From: Hippea jasoniae
GTDB lineage: Bacteria; Campylobacterota_A; Desulfurellia; Desulfurellales; Hippeaceae
Direction of reading: 5' to 3'
DNA length: 64,000 nt
Assembly: GCF_000744435.1 (NCBI RefSeq)
Contig: NZ_JQLX01000011.1
Location: 214,860-278,859 of the forward strand
Shown here: positions 17,938 to 30,000 of the stretch, in pieces
Numbering within the stretch: the first letter of the stretch is position 1
Layout: every line of letters begins with the position of its first letter
Program-made: the position numbers and the translations under genes
The notes under the pieces: generated by a model
The model's database searches: none
What the model was told of the DNA's origin: nothing
Seen by the model: only the letters and a program-made list of their open reading frames with translations

Positions 17938-18671
17938 GAAGGTTTATCGTTGCTGCAAACTGGAAAATGCATTTTGTTCTGGAAGAGGCTTTGAATGTTG
18001 CAAGAGATATGGCAAAAGATATAAAAGCCTCTGTTGAGGTTATTGTGTTTCCACCTGCCGTTTTTATCCATCCTGTTTTTGAAATATTTAAACAAACACA
18101 TCTAAAGTTGGGTGCTCAAAATATCTACTTTGAGCAGAAAGGGGCATTTACGGGTGAAATTTCTGCAGCCATGGTTAAGAGCCTGGGTTGTGAGTATGTA
18201 ATAGTGGGACACTCTGAAAGGAGACATATATTTTCTGAAAGTGACATTGAGGTGCACAAAAAGGTTAAAGCTGCGATAGAAAACGATTTAAAAGTCGTTG
18301 TATGCGTGGGTGAAACACTGAAGGAAAGAGAACAGAATAAAGCGTTTGATGTTGTGGAAAGGCAGATTGTTTCAGCGCTTGACGGTATCGATTTAGAAAA
18401 AGTTGTGGTGGCTTATGAACCTGTGTGGGCTATTGGAACAGGTGTTGCAGCTGATGTTAAAACCATCACTCAAATGCATAACTTTATACGGGAGCTTGTT
18501 GAGAATGTGCCAATTCTATACGGTGGGAGCGTTAAAGATTCAAACGCTTTTGAGCTTGGAAATATAGATAATGTTGATGGCTTTCTGGTGGGTAGTGCAA
18601 GCTTGAAATCTGATAGTTTTAGTAATATAATTGCTGCGTTTGAAAAAGCAAAGGGGGTAGGTAGTGCTTAG
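17934..18671 (+). CDS. tpiA: Triosephosphate isomerase
   Basis: A 245-residue TIM barrel that interconverts dihydroxyacetone phosphate and glyceraldehyde 3-phosphate. It shows AANWKMH with the catalytic Lys (about residue 10), the catalytic His in VIVGHSERR (about 93), the catalytic Glu in VVAYEPVWAIGTG (about 162) and the phosphate loop YGGSVK. The start ATG overlaps pgk by 4 bases, and secG begins inside its last codons. Third gene of the gap operon. Confidence 0.97.
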   Translation: MRRFIVAANWKMHFVLEEALNVARDMAKDIKASVEVIVFPPAVFIHPVFEIFKQTHLKLGAQNIYFEQKGAFTGEISAAMVKSLGCEYVIVGHSERRHIFSESDIEVHKKVKAAIENDLKVVVCVGETLKEREQNKAFDVVERQIVSALDGIDLEKVVVAYEPVWAIGTGVAADVKTITQMHNFIRELVENVPILYGGSVKDSNAFELGNIDNVDGFLVGSASLKSDSFSNIIAAFEKAKGVGSA

Positions 18672-18981
18672 TTTGCTTATAGCTGTTCAGGTGTTTTTGG
18701 GTGTTATACTGGTTGTTTTGATTTTAATGCAGAAGGGCAAAGGCGCAGAGATGGGTGTTTCATTTGGTGCAGGTGCGGCTGATACCCTGTTTGGACCAAC
18801 AGGTGGCATGAGCCTTCTTGCAAAGATCACATGGGGATTGGCATTTGTTTTTATGCTAAACTCTATCAGCATCTCCTACATCGTTTATAAATCAAAAAAC
18901 GCATCATTGATAGAGCATGTTAAAACAACACCTTCAAAAACTGTTAACCTTCCAAAAGGCGCAAAACCGATAACAAAATAG
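18664..18981 (+). CDS. secG: Preprotein translocase subunit SecG
   Basis: A 105-residue protein with two hydrophobic helices (about residues 3-22 and 55-75) joined by the conserved MQKGKGAEMGVSFGAGAADTLFG loop, diagnostic of SecG. It assists SecYE protein export in the inner membrane. The basic tail (KTVNLPKGAKPITK) is unremarkable. The start is GTG at 18664, overlapping the end of tpiA by 8 bases. The tpiA-secG order is common in bacteria. Confidence 0.94.
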   Translation: MLSLLIAVQVFLGVILVVLILMQKGKGAEMGVSFGAGAADTLFGPTGGMSLLAKITWGLAFVFMLNSISISYIVYKSKNASLIEHVKTTPSKTVNLPKGAKPITK

Positions 18982-18984
18982 GCA

Positions 18985-20517
18985 ATGAAAAAGCCCCTGC
19001 TTGCGGCTATAGTTGTATTTTTATTTATTTTGAAAGCCCAGGCGGGGGTGGTTTATTTCTCACTCGGGGCTAACCCCAAACGATTCATTCCTTTTCTTGC
19101 CGTTGATTCCTCATCGGCTGAAATATCGTCCTATATTTTCAATGGATTACTCAAGCTGAACAAGGATATGAAAATTGTGGGCGATCTTGCAAAAAGCTAT
19201 GAGATCAAAGATGGTGGCAGAAAAATAATATTCCATTTAAGAAAAAATGTTTTCTGGCAGGACGGTGTACCTTTTAGTGCAAAGGATGTTATTTTTACCT
19301 ATAAACTGATTGTAAACCCCAACACACCGACGCCATATTCAGGGAAATATAAAATAATCAAAAGAATATATGCACCTGATATCTATACCGTTGTTGTTGA
19401 ATATCCTTACCCGTTTGCACCTGCTTTGTACTCCTGGATGATGGGTATCGTGCCGCAACATCTTCTAAAAAATGTTAAAAATATTGCAACCTGTAAGTTT
19501 AATCGCAAACCCATAGGCACAGGGCCTTATAGATTTGTTACATACAAAACATCTCAGTATGTAATTTTGAAAGCCTACAATCACTATTTTATTCACAAGC
19601 CCTATATCGATAAGATTATCTACAGGATCATACCCGATCAAACAACTGCTTTGCTTGAATTAAAAAACAGAAAATTGGATATGCTATCTTTGACGCCACT
19701 TCAGTATAAGTTTGAATTTTCAAGACAGGATAAAAAACACTACAAAGTCTATTTTGAGCCATCGGGCGGATACACCTATTTGGGTTTTAATTTAAAACTA
19801 AAGATGTTTAAGGATCTGATGGTTAGAAAGGCTATATGTATGGCTATCAATCGTGAGGAGATCAAAAAAACGATTCTTTTTGGATTTGGCAGAGTGGCAG
19901 ATAGTATATACCCTGTAAACTCACCCTATTTTGTTGATAAAAAGGTTTGTTCGTATAACCCAAAAGAGGCAGTCAGGCTTTTGAAAGAGGCTGGATATAA
20001 AATGGGAAACGATGGATTTTTTTATAAAAATGGGCATCGCTTTAGCTTCACAGTTTATACCAACGAAGGCAATACTCAAAGAAAATACGCGGCGTTGATG
20101 ATTCAATACTACTTAAAAAAGATAGGCATAGATATGAAAATAAGAATTCTTGAGTGGCAGGCTTTTTTAAATTTAGTTAACGAAAGGCATTTTGATGCTG
20201 TGATTTTGGGCTGGCAGCTTGGTGCTGACCCCGATCAATACTCCCTGTGGGATTCAAAGAGTGATTTTAAGGGAGGATTTAACTTTGTTGGTTTTCACTC
20301 AAAAAGGGTTGATAAGCTCATTGAGACGGCAAGAAAAACCTTTGATCCACAAAAAAGAAAAAAACTCTATTTAAAAATAAACGACCTTATCACATCTCAG
20401 CTGCCCTATATTTTTCTATACTATCCAACATCGATAGTGGCTGTAAATAAAGATATCAAAGGTATAAAGCCTGCAAAAGCAGGTATTATGTATAATTTCA
20501 TAGACTGGAGATATTGA
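18985..20517 (+). CDS. Family 5 extracellular solute-binding protein (peptide/nickel type)
   Basis: A 510-residue exported protein with an N-terminal signal (MKKPLLAAIVVFLFILKAQA) and the SBP_bac_5 fold. Typical blocks are LAKSYEIKDGGRKIIFHLRKNVFWQDGVPFSAKDVIFTYKL early on, GTGPYRFV, and VRKAICMAINREEI in the middle. It would capture oligopeptides, dipeptides or a related ligand for an ABC importer. There are no permease or ATPase genes beside it, so it is an orphan binding protein. It starts 3 bases after secG with no strong ribosome site and is probably expressed by coupling. No lipobox is visible. Confidence 0.88.
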   Translation: MKKPLLAAIVVFLFILKAQAGVVYFSLGANPKRFIPFLAVDSSSAEISSYIFNGLLKLNKDMKIVGDLAKSYEIKDGGRKIIFHLRKNVFWQDGVPFSAKDVIFTYKLIVNPNTPTPYSGKYKIIKRIYAPDIYTVVVEYPYPFAPALYSWMMGIVPQHLLKNVKNIATCKFNRKPIGTGPYRFVTYKTSQYVILKAYNHYFIHKPYIDKIIYRIIPDQTTALLELKNRKLDMLSLTPLQYKFEFSRQDKKHYKVYFEPSGGYTYLGFNLKLKMFKDLMVRKAICMAINREEIKKTILFGFGRVADSIYPVNSPYFVDKKVCSYNPKEAVRLLKEAGYKMGNDGFFYKNGHRFSFTVYTNEGNTQRKYAALMIQYYLKKIGIDMKIRILEWQAFLNLVNERHFDAVILGWQLGADPDQYSLWDSKSDFKGGFNFVGFHSKRVDKLIETARKTFDPQKRKKLYLKINDLITSQLPYIFLYYPTSIVAVNKDIKGIKPAKAGIMYNFIDWRY

Positions 20518-20546
20518 TTAACAAAAAGGTTTAAAACTTGTATAAT
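20518..20546 (+). promoter_or_regulatory. Strong promoter for the MBL-fold gene (leaderless start)
   Basis: TTAACA (20518-20523), 17-base spacer, TATAAT (20541-20546). The next ATG (20555) begins 9 bases past the -10 box, where transcription should start, and no ribosome binding site intervenes. Confidence 0.65.
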
Positions 20547-20554
20547 ATTTTTTA

Positions 20555-21454
20555 ATGAATTTAATTCAACTTACTGAGAATGTTTTTTATATAGAAGGTA
20601 GCACGAATATAGGTGTTATAAATGATAAGAATGGGGTTATTTTAATAGATACAGGACTTGATGATGAAACTGCAGCTAATATTTTGCAGCTATTAGAAAA
20701 AAATCATCTTTACCCGAAAGCCATAATAAATACTCATTCTCATGGAGATCATTGTGGTGGTAATGCTTATATACAGAAATATGCATCAGTAAAAATATAT
20801 GCTTCAGAAATTGAGGCGGGTATAATACAGACACCAATTCTTGAACCTTTATACTTTTTCAGTGGGGCATGGCCTATTGATGACTTGATGATTAGAATCC
20901 TCAATGCTCCACCATCCCATGTTGACTATATTATAGAGAAAGATGAAAACTATCTTGGTTTCGATGATATTGAGCTTAAGATTATTAAACTACCGGGTCA
21001 TTCTCCCAATCAAATTGGTATTGCAGCAGAGGGAGTTTTGTTTTGCGCTGATGTTGTGTTTGGCGAAAGGGTATTAAAAAGGCATCCCATACCGTATCAT
21101 ATTGATATTGGACAATTAAAAAACACTCTTGATTATTTAAAAAAGAGCAAATTTAATATGTATGTTCCTTCTCATGGAGAACATACCAACAGTATAAAGT
21201 CTCTTGTTGAGATGAATATTGAGGTTATAGAAAATATAGAGAGATTTATAAAAGAAGATACTCTCAAAAAGAAAACAACTGAAGAGCTTGTAAAAGATGT
21301 TTGTGATTTTTGTGGCATTAAGATAAAAAATGCAAGGTCTTATTTTGTGCTAAAAACATCCGTTATGGCATATTTAACAGCTCTTTATAGAGAAAAGGTT
21401 TTAAACATTGAAGTAAACGATAATACTATTTACTGGATTAATGCAATTAAATAG
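20555..21454 (+). CDS. MBL-fold metallo-hydrolase
   Basis: A 299-residue metallo-beta-lactamase superfamily protein. Metal ligands are HSHGDHCGG (about residues 61-69), the later His in KLPGHSPNQIG, the bridging Asp in LFCADVVFG and the final His in YVPSHGEHTN. Residues beyond about 220 form an added helical region with two Cys (CDFCGIK). Members include glyoxalase II-like thioesterases and many unassigned hydrolases; nothing here names the substrate. It lies alone after the gap operon. The ATG directly follows a promoter, suggesting a leaderless mRNA. Confidence 0.86.
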   Translation: MNLIQLTENVFYIEGSTNIGVINDKNGVILIDTGLDDETAANILQLLEKNHLYPKAIINTHSHGDHCGGNAYIQKYASVKIYASEIEAGIIQTPILEPLYFFSGAWPIDDLMIRILNAPPSHVDYIIEKDENYLGFDDIELKIIKLPGHSPNQIGIAAEGVLFCADVVFGERVLKRHPIPYHIDIGQLKNTLDYLKKSKFNMYVPSHGEHTNSIKSLVEMNIEVIENIERFIKEDTLKKKTTEELVKDVCDFCGIKIKNARSYFVLKTSVMAYLTALYREKVLNIEVNDNTIYWINAIK

Positions 21455-21499
21455 GTAAATGCTTATTAAATTCATCCGATATAATTGGGGGAGGATGAA

Positions 21500-22580
21500 G
21501 TGGTTAAGAATATTTTGGTCGTATTTATAATTGTGATGTTTTTCTCTTTAAAATCATACGGTCTTGGCTATAGAAATGTGGAAGTTAAGTGGGATGGAAA
21601 CTATCTCGTATTTTACTACGACCTTGAAGGTAAGCCTTTTCAGGAAGCTGTAGTGGGTATAGAGGTAAAAATAAAAAAGAGGGTATATGTTACAAGAAAC
21701 CTGCATCTCAAAGGTGATGTAGGCATTGTAAAAGTTGGTCCTGATAAAAAAATTCTCTGGGATGTTTATAAGGATTTTCCAGGCGGCATACCCAAAGGCA
21801 GCAGTTGGTCTTTACTTGTGAGGCCTTTACACTACACAAATGCATTGGGTATGAAGTTTGTGTATATTCCTGGCGGATGCTTTGAAATGGGTGCAAATCC
21901 CAAAGATAAATACGCTCAACCGGATGAAAAACCACGACACAGGGTTTGTGTAAGTGGTTTTTTTATGGGTCAATATGAGGTAACAAATGCCCAATTTAAC
22001 ATGTTTGACCCATCACATAACAGCGGAAACGGAAAGATCTATAAACTCAACCAGCCCAATCAACCCGTTGTAAATGTTTCATGGGATGAAATTCAGAAGT
22101 ATTTAAAATGGCTTTACTTAAAAACAGGAGAGGTTTACAGACTGCCTACAGAGGCTGAGTGGGAGTATGCTGCAAGGGCTGGTATAAAAAGGGATACACC
22201 CTGGCAAAATCCCAAAAACGCCTGCAAATATGCAAATGTTTATGATATAACTGCTTATAAGAAGCTTAAGAAATATATCTTTTCACAGAAGCATTTTCCT
22301 TGCAGGGATGGCTATGTTGCAACAGCGCCTGTTGGTAGCTTTCCGCCCAACCCGTTTGGTTTATACGATATGATCGGCAATGCAGCTGAGTGGTGCTACG
22401 ATACATACTACTCAAAAGCTTATAGCTTAATGAAAAACAAAAAAGATCCCGTATACCTGAACCCCTATCAATCACTTGCCAAAGTGGTCAGGGGCGGTAG
22501 CTGGATAAATGCCTTCAGGTATAACCGCTTTTCAGCGCGAAGCAACAATATGCCCGGCTTAAGAGATGATTTTATCGGCT

Positions 22581-22603
<23 letters not shown>
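21500..22603 (+). CDS. Exported SUMF1/FGE-domain protein
   Basis: A 367-residue exported protein. A signal segment (about residues 4-20) is followed by a roughly 90-residue beta-rich domain of unknown type and then a C-type-lectin-like SUMF1 domain from about residue 110. The latter is marked by MKFVYIPGGCFEMG, YRLPTEAEWEYAARAG, NAAEWCYD and VVRGGSWINAFRYNRFSARS near the end. The fold includes formylglycine-generating enzyme, but most bacterial copies are not that enzyme, and no sulfatase gene lies nearby. The GTG at 21500 is chosen for the GGAGGA 5 bases upstream. Its 3' end overlaps the convergent aroQ by 23 bases. Confidence 0.82.
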
Positions 22604-25189
<2,586 letters not shown>

Positions 25190-25197
<8 letters not shown>

Positions 25198-26314
25198 CAG
25201 AAAATATCTCCATAGCTTTTGTAGTTGCCTCTCCAAAGTTAAATTCAACACCCAACTGTTTTAAGGCTATCTCAAGGGCAGAAATTCCAACAATGATGTC
25301 GGGTTTGAAGAAGTATCCAAGATGGGCAATCCTGATTATCTTTCCTTTTAGATGACCCTGCCCGTTTGAGACCTCCACTCCAAGCTCTTTCATCTGTTTT
25401 ATTACATCTGAAGAATTTATACCATCGGGCATCACAATCGCTGTTAAAGAATCCACAGGCCTTTTTGATAGAAGCTTAAGCCCTATGGCTTTTGCTGCCT
25501 CTCTTGTTGCTTTTGCAAGCAGACTGTGTCTTTTGAATACATTTCCAAGCCCCTCATTGAGAATAATGCTTACTGATTCCTTCAGACCAAAGATCAATCC
25601 AACAGGTGGTGTAAATTTACCGTATGCACCGATTTCACCCAATATATCAAAATAGAAGTATTTGTTTGAGTTTTGTTTTATGATGGTTTTTGCCTTTTGG
25701 GATATAGAGATTATACTCAAGCCAGGCGGCAGCATCAACGCCTTCTGAGAGCCTGTAATACCAATATCGATATTCCATCTGTCGGTTTTAACATCGATTG
25801 CACCGTATGCTGTAATACCGTCAACGACAAATACAATCTCGGGGTATTTTTCCTTAAGCATCAATCCTATTTCATCAATTGGGTGAGCTGTAGCTGTTGA
25901 TGTCTCACTTGCCTGAATATAAACCGCCTTTATGTCGGGGTTTTTTTCAATGGCTTTTTGTATATCCTCAGCCTTTGCATAATCACCGTATTCATACTTC
26001 AACTCAACAGGAACACCACCAAAAGCTTTAACCAATTTTGTCCATCTTTCTCCAAACTTACCTGCATTGATTGTTATGGCTTTCTGACTCTCACCAATCA
26101 GGTTTGAAACAGCAGCCTCCATTGCACCACTGCCACTTGATGAAAAAATAACCACATCGTTTTTGGTTTGCATCACTGATTTTAAAAGCTTTATTGTTTC
26201 ATCAAACAGCTTTTTAAACTCATCCGTTCTGTGATGAATAATGGGTTTTGCAAGCGCCAGTGAAACCTCAGGCGGAATGGGCGTTGGGCCAGGTGTCATT
26301 AAATATCTTTTCAT
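25190..26314 (-). CDS. Class V aminotransferase (alanine/serine-glyoxylate or pyruvate type)
   Basis: A 374-residue PLP enzyme. The N-terminus MTPGPTPIPPEV and the PLP-lysine site ITGSQKALMLPPGLS (about residue 190) are diagnostic of the alanine-glyoxylate / serine-pyruvate aminotransferase group. VVDGITAYGAI carries the conserved Asp contacting the cofactor. It probably moves amino groups between alanine or serine and glyoxylate or a related 2-oxoacid. The ATG at 26314 follows AGGAGT. It lies between the M16 peptidase and hisZ in the operon. Confidence 0.88.
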
Positions 26315-26324
26315 AGCTAAACTC

Positions 26325-27515
26325 CTACCATTCAACAGAGTCAATATTGCCAAGGCAGGTTATGTGAAATTTATCTATGTCAATTAAATCAATAATCTCT
26401 GCAATATCATCCATCTTTAAAGCTCTGATTTTTGCAATAATCTCATCCTCAGGCAGGTATCTGCCGTAAATCAGCTCATCCGATGCAAGCTTTATCATTA
26501 CAGAGTGGGTCGATTCAAGTGATAAACCGTAGCTGCCTATAAAATGGGTTTTTGAATCCTCAAGCTCTCTGTCTGTTATCAAATCCCTTTTTAGTTTTAA
26601 AATCTCTTCTTTTATGGAATCTATAAGTTTTTGTGTATTGCTGTTGGATGTTGCAGCATTAATCAAAAACAATCCGCCCTTTTTGTAGAATTTAACCGTT
26701 GAATAGATGCTATAGCAGAGTGATTTTTCTTCCCTTATTGATTGAAACAGTCTTGAGCTCATCGTTCCACCAAAAACCTCATTTAATACATAAGCTGCAT
26801 ACTTTCTTTCATCATATACATCTATAAAACTACACCCCAGAACAACATTTGTCTGGAATATATCCCTTTTTACCACATCTATGCCGGGTTTGAATGAAAA
26901 TGAAGGCTCTATGGTGCTTTCTGATGCGTATTTCTCAAAAAAGAAACTTTCTGGCAGATGCAGTTTATCATCTTGCAAGCCACCTGCTATGCTTAAAACC
27001 ATACTTTCGGGTTTGTAGTGCTTTCCCATAAATTTAAGCAGATCTTCTCTTGTATAAGCCTCTATTAACTCCTTTTTGCCCAGTATAGATTTGCCGTATG
27101 TGCCTGAAATGGCATTTTCCATAAAAGCCTCATACACAGCATCATCGGGGTTATCGTTTGTCATATTTATCTCTTCGATTATAACGCCTTTTTCCTTATT
27201 GAGTTCATCTTCAGGAATTGTCGAGTTCGATATTATATCCACCAATACATCAAATGCCTCATAAAAATAATCTCTCAAGACCTTTATGTAAAATCCCGTA
27301 TATTCTGTTGATGTGAATGCGTTAATAACACCACCCAATCGATCTATATCTGCTGCTATTTCTTTATAGCTTCTCTTTTTTGTGCCCTTAAAGAGCATAT
27401 GTTCTATAAAGTGGGAAAGGCCCTGCTCAAAGCCATCTTCAAAGGCGCTACCGACAGGGACAAAAATCCCCGCCGAAACGCTTCTTGAATCTCTATAGAT
27501 CTTTCTTATTTTCAT
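26325..27515 (-). CDS. M16-family zinc peptidase
   Basis: A 396-residue single-chain half-clam peptidase. The inverted zinc motif HFIEH (about residues 36-40) is followed by MLFKGTKKR and by the distal Glu in GVIIEEINMTNDNPDD. The second, inactive-type domain follows from about residue 190, with VLNEVFGGTMSSRLFQSIREEKSLCY, the substrate-handling R/Y region. Family members cleave unfolded peptides; this size and the position after pnp match the YmxG/mlpA-type peptidase found beside pnp in many bacteria. The start overlaps the pnp 3' end by 23 bases. Confidence 0.9.
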   Translation of the reverse strand: MKIRKIYRDSRSVSAGIFVPVGSAFEDGFEQGLSHFIEHMLFKGTKKRSYKEIAADIDRLGGVINAFTSTEYTGFYIKVLRDYFYEAFDVLVDIISNSTIPEDELNKEKGVIIEEINMTNDNPDDAVYEAFMENAISGTYGKSILGKKELIEAYTREDLLKFMGKHYKPESMVLSIAGGLQDDKLHLPESFFFEKYASESTIEPSFSFKPGIDVVKRDIFQTNVVLGCSFIDVYDERKYAAYVLNEVFGGTMSSRLFQSIREEKSLCYSIYSTVKFYKKGGLFLINAATSNSNTQKLIDSIKEEILKLKRDLITDRELEDSKTHFIGSYGLSLESTHSVMIKLASDELIYGRYLPEDEIIAKIRALKMDDIAEIIDLIDIDKFHITCLGNIDSVEW

Positions 27516-29607
27516 CTGAGGATTCAGTTAGAAGGATCTTTCTGCTTAGGGCAATCCTTCCTAAGTCATCGATGTTTGTAACCTTAACCCTTATGCGATC
27601 TCCGATATGTAAAACATCGTTTATATTGTGGATTCTGTCGTTTGAGATCTGGGAGATATGCAGAAGGCCTTCTTTGTTTGGAAGGATTTTTACGAATGCT
27701 CCGTATTTTTCGATGCGCGTTACAACACCTTCTAAAATATCACCTTCCTTTATATTTGCTGTGATCTCTTTTATTATATCTACAGCCTCATCAAGTTTAG
27801 AGTCAGGACCGCCAAAAACATTAATTTTGCCATCGGGATTGATGTCGATTTTGACATTTGTACGATCTATGATTGATTTAATTGTTTTGCCACCCGGCCC
27901 TATAAGGTCTTTGATTTTTTCTGGATCTATGGTCATGCTTTTGATTTTTGGTGCATACACTGAAACCTCAGGTCTTGGTGTGGGTAGCACATCTAACATC
28001 TTTTGCAGGATAAACATGCGTGCCTCTTTTGCCCTGTAGAGAGCCTCTTTTAGAAGCTGTTCATCGACGCCTGTGATCTTTATATCCATCTGAAGGGCTG
28101 TGATGCCGTCTTTTGTGCCTGCAACCTTAAAGTCCATATCGCCGTAGTGGTCTTCATCACCAAGAATATCTGTCAAAATCACATAGCCGTTTTCATATTT
28201 AATTAACCCCATAGCAACGCCGCTAACAGGTTTTTTGATAGGGACTCCTGCATCCATCAAAGACAGAGTTGCACCACACACAGTAGCCATCGAGCTTGAA
28301 CCGTTTGATTCTAAAATATCAGAGACAACCCTTATTGCGTAAGGAAACTCTTCCTCTTCTGGAAGCATCGGCTCAACAGCCCTTTTTGCTAAATTGCCAT
28401 GGCCGATTTCCCTTCTACCAGGCGGTCCAAGCCTTTTAACCTCACCGGTTGAAAACGGCAAAAAGTTATAATGAAGCATAAACCGCTCATAACCTTCTTC
28501 TGAAACATCGTCAACGATTTGAGCATCTTCCCTTGAGCCCAGCGTTGTTGCAACAAGCGCCTGCGTCTCGCCACGCGTAAACACTGCAGAGCCATGAGCC
28601 CGTGGTAATACGCCGACCTCGCATTTTATAGGTCTTATTTCGTCTAACTTTCTACCGTCTATTCTTATGCCTGTATTTATTATCTTTGTCCTTACGATAT
28701 TCTTTACAACATCCTCAAAGGCGGCTTTTGCCTTTTCCTCTATAAATTCCTCACCTTCAAATTCAGCAGTTATCTTGCCTACAACCTTATTTAGAATCGC
28801 CTCAACTGTTGAGTTTCTCTTCTTTTTCTCCTTTATATTGATAGCCTCGGTCAACTCATCTATAGCAAGTTCTTCAATTTTGCTTGCAATATCAGCAGAT
28901 ACATCGATCGGTATATACTCCCTTTTGGGTTTTGCAGCCTGAGTAATAACCTCATGCTGAAGCTCTATCAATTCATCTATATATTTTTTGCCAAACAGGA
29001 TTGCCTCAACCATTTCATCTTCGCTAAGCTCCAAAGCACCAGCCTCGATCATATTAAGGGCATCCTTTGTGCCTGCAACTACTAAATTAAGGCTGGAATC
29101 CTCCAATTCCTTCATCGATGCAAAAACATCCAGTCTGTTGTTTATCCTTGATACCTTCACGCCTGCAACAGGCCCTAAAAATGGAATATCAGATATGCTT
29201 AAAGCGCATGATGCTGCAAGTATGCTTATTATGGCTGGATCGTTTTCTCCATCTGCACTAATTGTTGTAACAATAACCTGTATTTCCTGCTTGTAGTCTT
29301 TTGGAAATAGTGGCCTTATAGATCTGTCAATTAGTCTTGAAACCAGCGTTTCATGTGTTGTGGGCTTACCTTCCCTTTTTACAAAACCACCGGGGATTTT
29401 GCCTGCTGCATAGAATCTTTCCTGATAATTAACAGTTAGAGGTAGAAAATCTAAAAACTCTTTGGGGGGTTCTTTTGATGATACGGCTGTGGCAAGCACC
29501 ATCGTATCACCCAATCTGACAACACAGGCACCATCAGCCTGTTTCGCATACCACCCCGTCTCTATAGAAAATTTCTTGCCGTTTATGGTTTTTTCTACTT
29601 TAACCAT
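27493..29607 (-). CDS. pnp: Polyribonucleotide nucleotidyltransferase (PNPase)
   Basis: A 704-residue trimeric 3'-5' exoribonuclease. Two RNase PH domains (about 1-220 and 310-550, the second active one with ELLKEALYRAKEAR after DFKVAGT), then a KH domain (IKDLIGPGGKTIKSI, about 560-600) and an S1 domain (EGDILEGVVTRIEKYGAFVKILPNKEGLLHIS). It degrades mRNA phosphorolytically and can add tails. The TTG-to-ATG context gives ATG at 29607, 4 bases after rpsO. The rpsO-pnp order is nearly universal. Confidence 0.97.
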   Translation of the reverse strand: MVKVEKTINGKKFSIETGWYAKQADGACVVRLGDTMVLATAVSSKEPPKEFLDFLPLTVNYQERFYAAGKIPGGFVKREGKPTTHETLVSRLIDRSIRPLFPKDYKQEIQVIVTTISADGENDPAIISILAASCALSISDIPFLGPVAGVKVSRINNRLDVFASMKELEDSSLNLVVAGTKDALNMIEAGALELSEDEMVEAILFGKKYIDELIELQHEVITQAAKPKREYIPIDVSADIASKIEELAIDELTEAINIKEKKKRNSTVEAILNKVVGKITAEFEGEEFIEEKAKAAFEDVVKNIVRTKIINTGIRIDGRKLDEIRPIKCEVGVLPRAHGSAVFTRGETQALVATTLGSREDAQIVDDVSEEGYERFMLHYNFLPFSTGEVKRLGPPGRREIGHGNLAKRAVEPMLPEEEEFPYAIRVVSDILESNGSSSMATVCGATLSLMDAGVPIKKPVSGVAMGLIKYENGYVILTDILGDEDHYGDMDFKVAGTKDGITALQMDIKITGVDEQLLKEALYRAKEARMFILQKMLDVLPTPRPEVSVYAPKIKSMTIDPEKIKDLIGPGGKTIKSIIDRTNVKIDINPDGKINVFGGPDSKLDEAVDIIKEITANIKEGDILEGVVTRIEKYGAFVKILPNKEGLLHISQISNDRIHNINDVLHIGDRIRVKVTNIDDLGRIALSRKILLTESSDENKKDL

Positions 29608-29611
29608 GGGC

Positions 29612-29881
29612 TTAACCCTTCAGGCCAAGCTCTGTTACAACTCTCTTGTAATCTTCAAAGTTGTGCTCTTTTAAGTACCTCAACAGCTTTCTTCTCTGAC
29701 CCACAAGCTTCAACAATCCCCTGCGGGAATGGAAGTCTTTGGGGTGCTCTTTAAAATGCTCTGTGAGATACTTGATTCTTGCTGTCAGAAGGGCTATCTG
29801 TACAGCTGGAGAACCTGTGTCGTTCTCATTTGCCCCAAATTTCTTTATGATTTCCAACTTCTGCTGTTTGTCTAACGCCAT
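29612..29881 (-). CDS. rpsO: 30S ribosomal protein S15
   Basis: An 89-residue protein, the same length as E. coli S15. Landmarks are [22 protein letters not shown], HLxxH-type [14 protein letters not shown], and [12 protein letters not shown], which bind the 16S rRNA three-way junction. The ATG at 29881 is chosen over a GTG four codons upstream, because that GTG overlaps the AGGAG ribosome site. First gene of the long minus-strand unit running to aroQ. Confidence 0.96.
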   Translation of the reverse strand: MALDKQQKLEIIKKFGANENDTGSPAVQIALLTARIKYLTEHFKEHPKDFHSRRGLLKLVGQRRKLLRYLKEHNFEDYKRVVTELGLKG

Positions 29882-29941
29882 CTTAAGCTTCACTCCTTCC
29901 TTTATAATTTCCAGCTGATATATTAACCAAAAAGGCTTTTA

Positions 29942-29970
29942 TTGTAAAGTCTTTTGTTTTTGTGTATACT
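29942..29970 (+). promoter_or_regulatory. Promoter of the thioferritin gene
   Basis: TTGTAA (29942-29947), 17-base spacer, TATACT (29965-29970), followed by TTTAGGAGGTGATAT and the ATG at 30001, a near-perfect ribosome binding site. No extended operator is evident. Confidence 0.6.
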
Positions 29971-30000
29971 TTTAAAGATTGCTTTTTTAGGAGGTGATAT

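Noticed and set aside
27485..28039. A 184-codon plus-strand open frame
   Set aside because: Antisense to pnp, with no family features.
29901..29930. TTGGTT-18-TATAAA as an rpsO promoter
   Set aside because: The implied transcript start would fall inside the rpsO Shine-Dalgarno sequence, so it is unlikely to be real.
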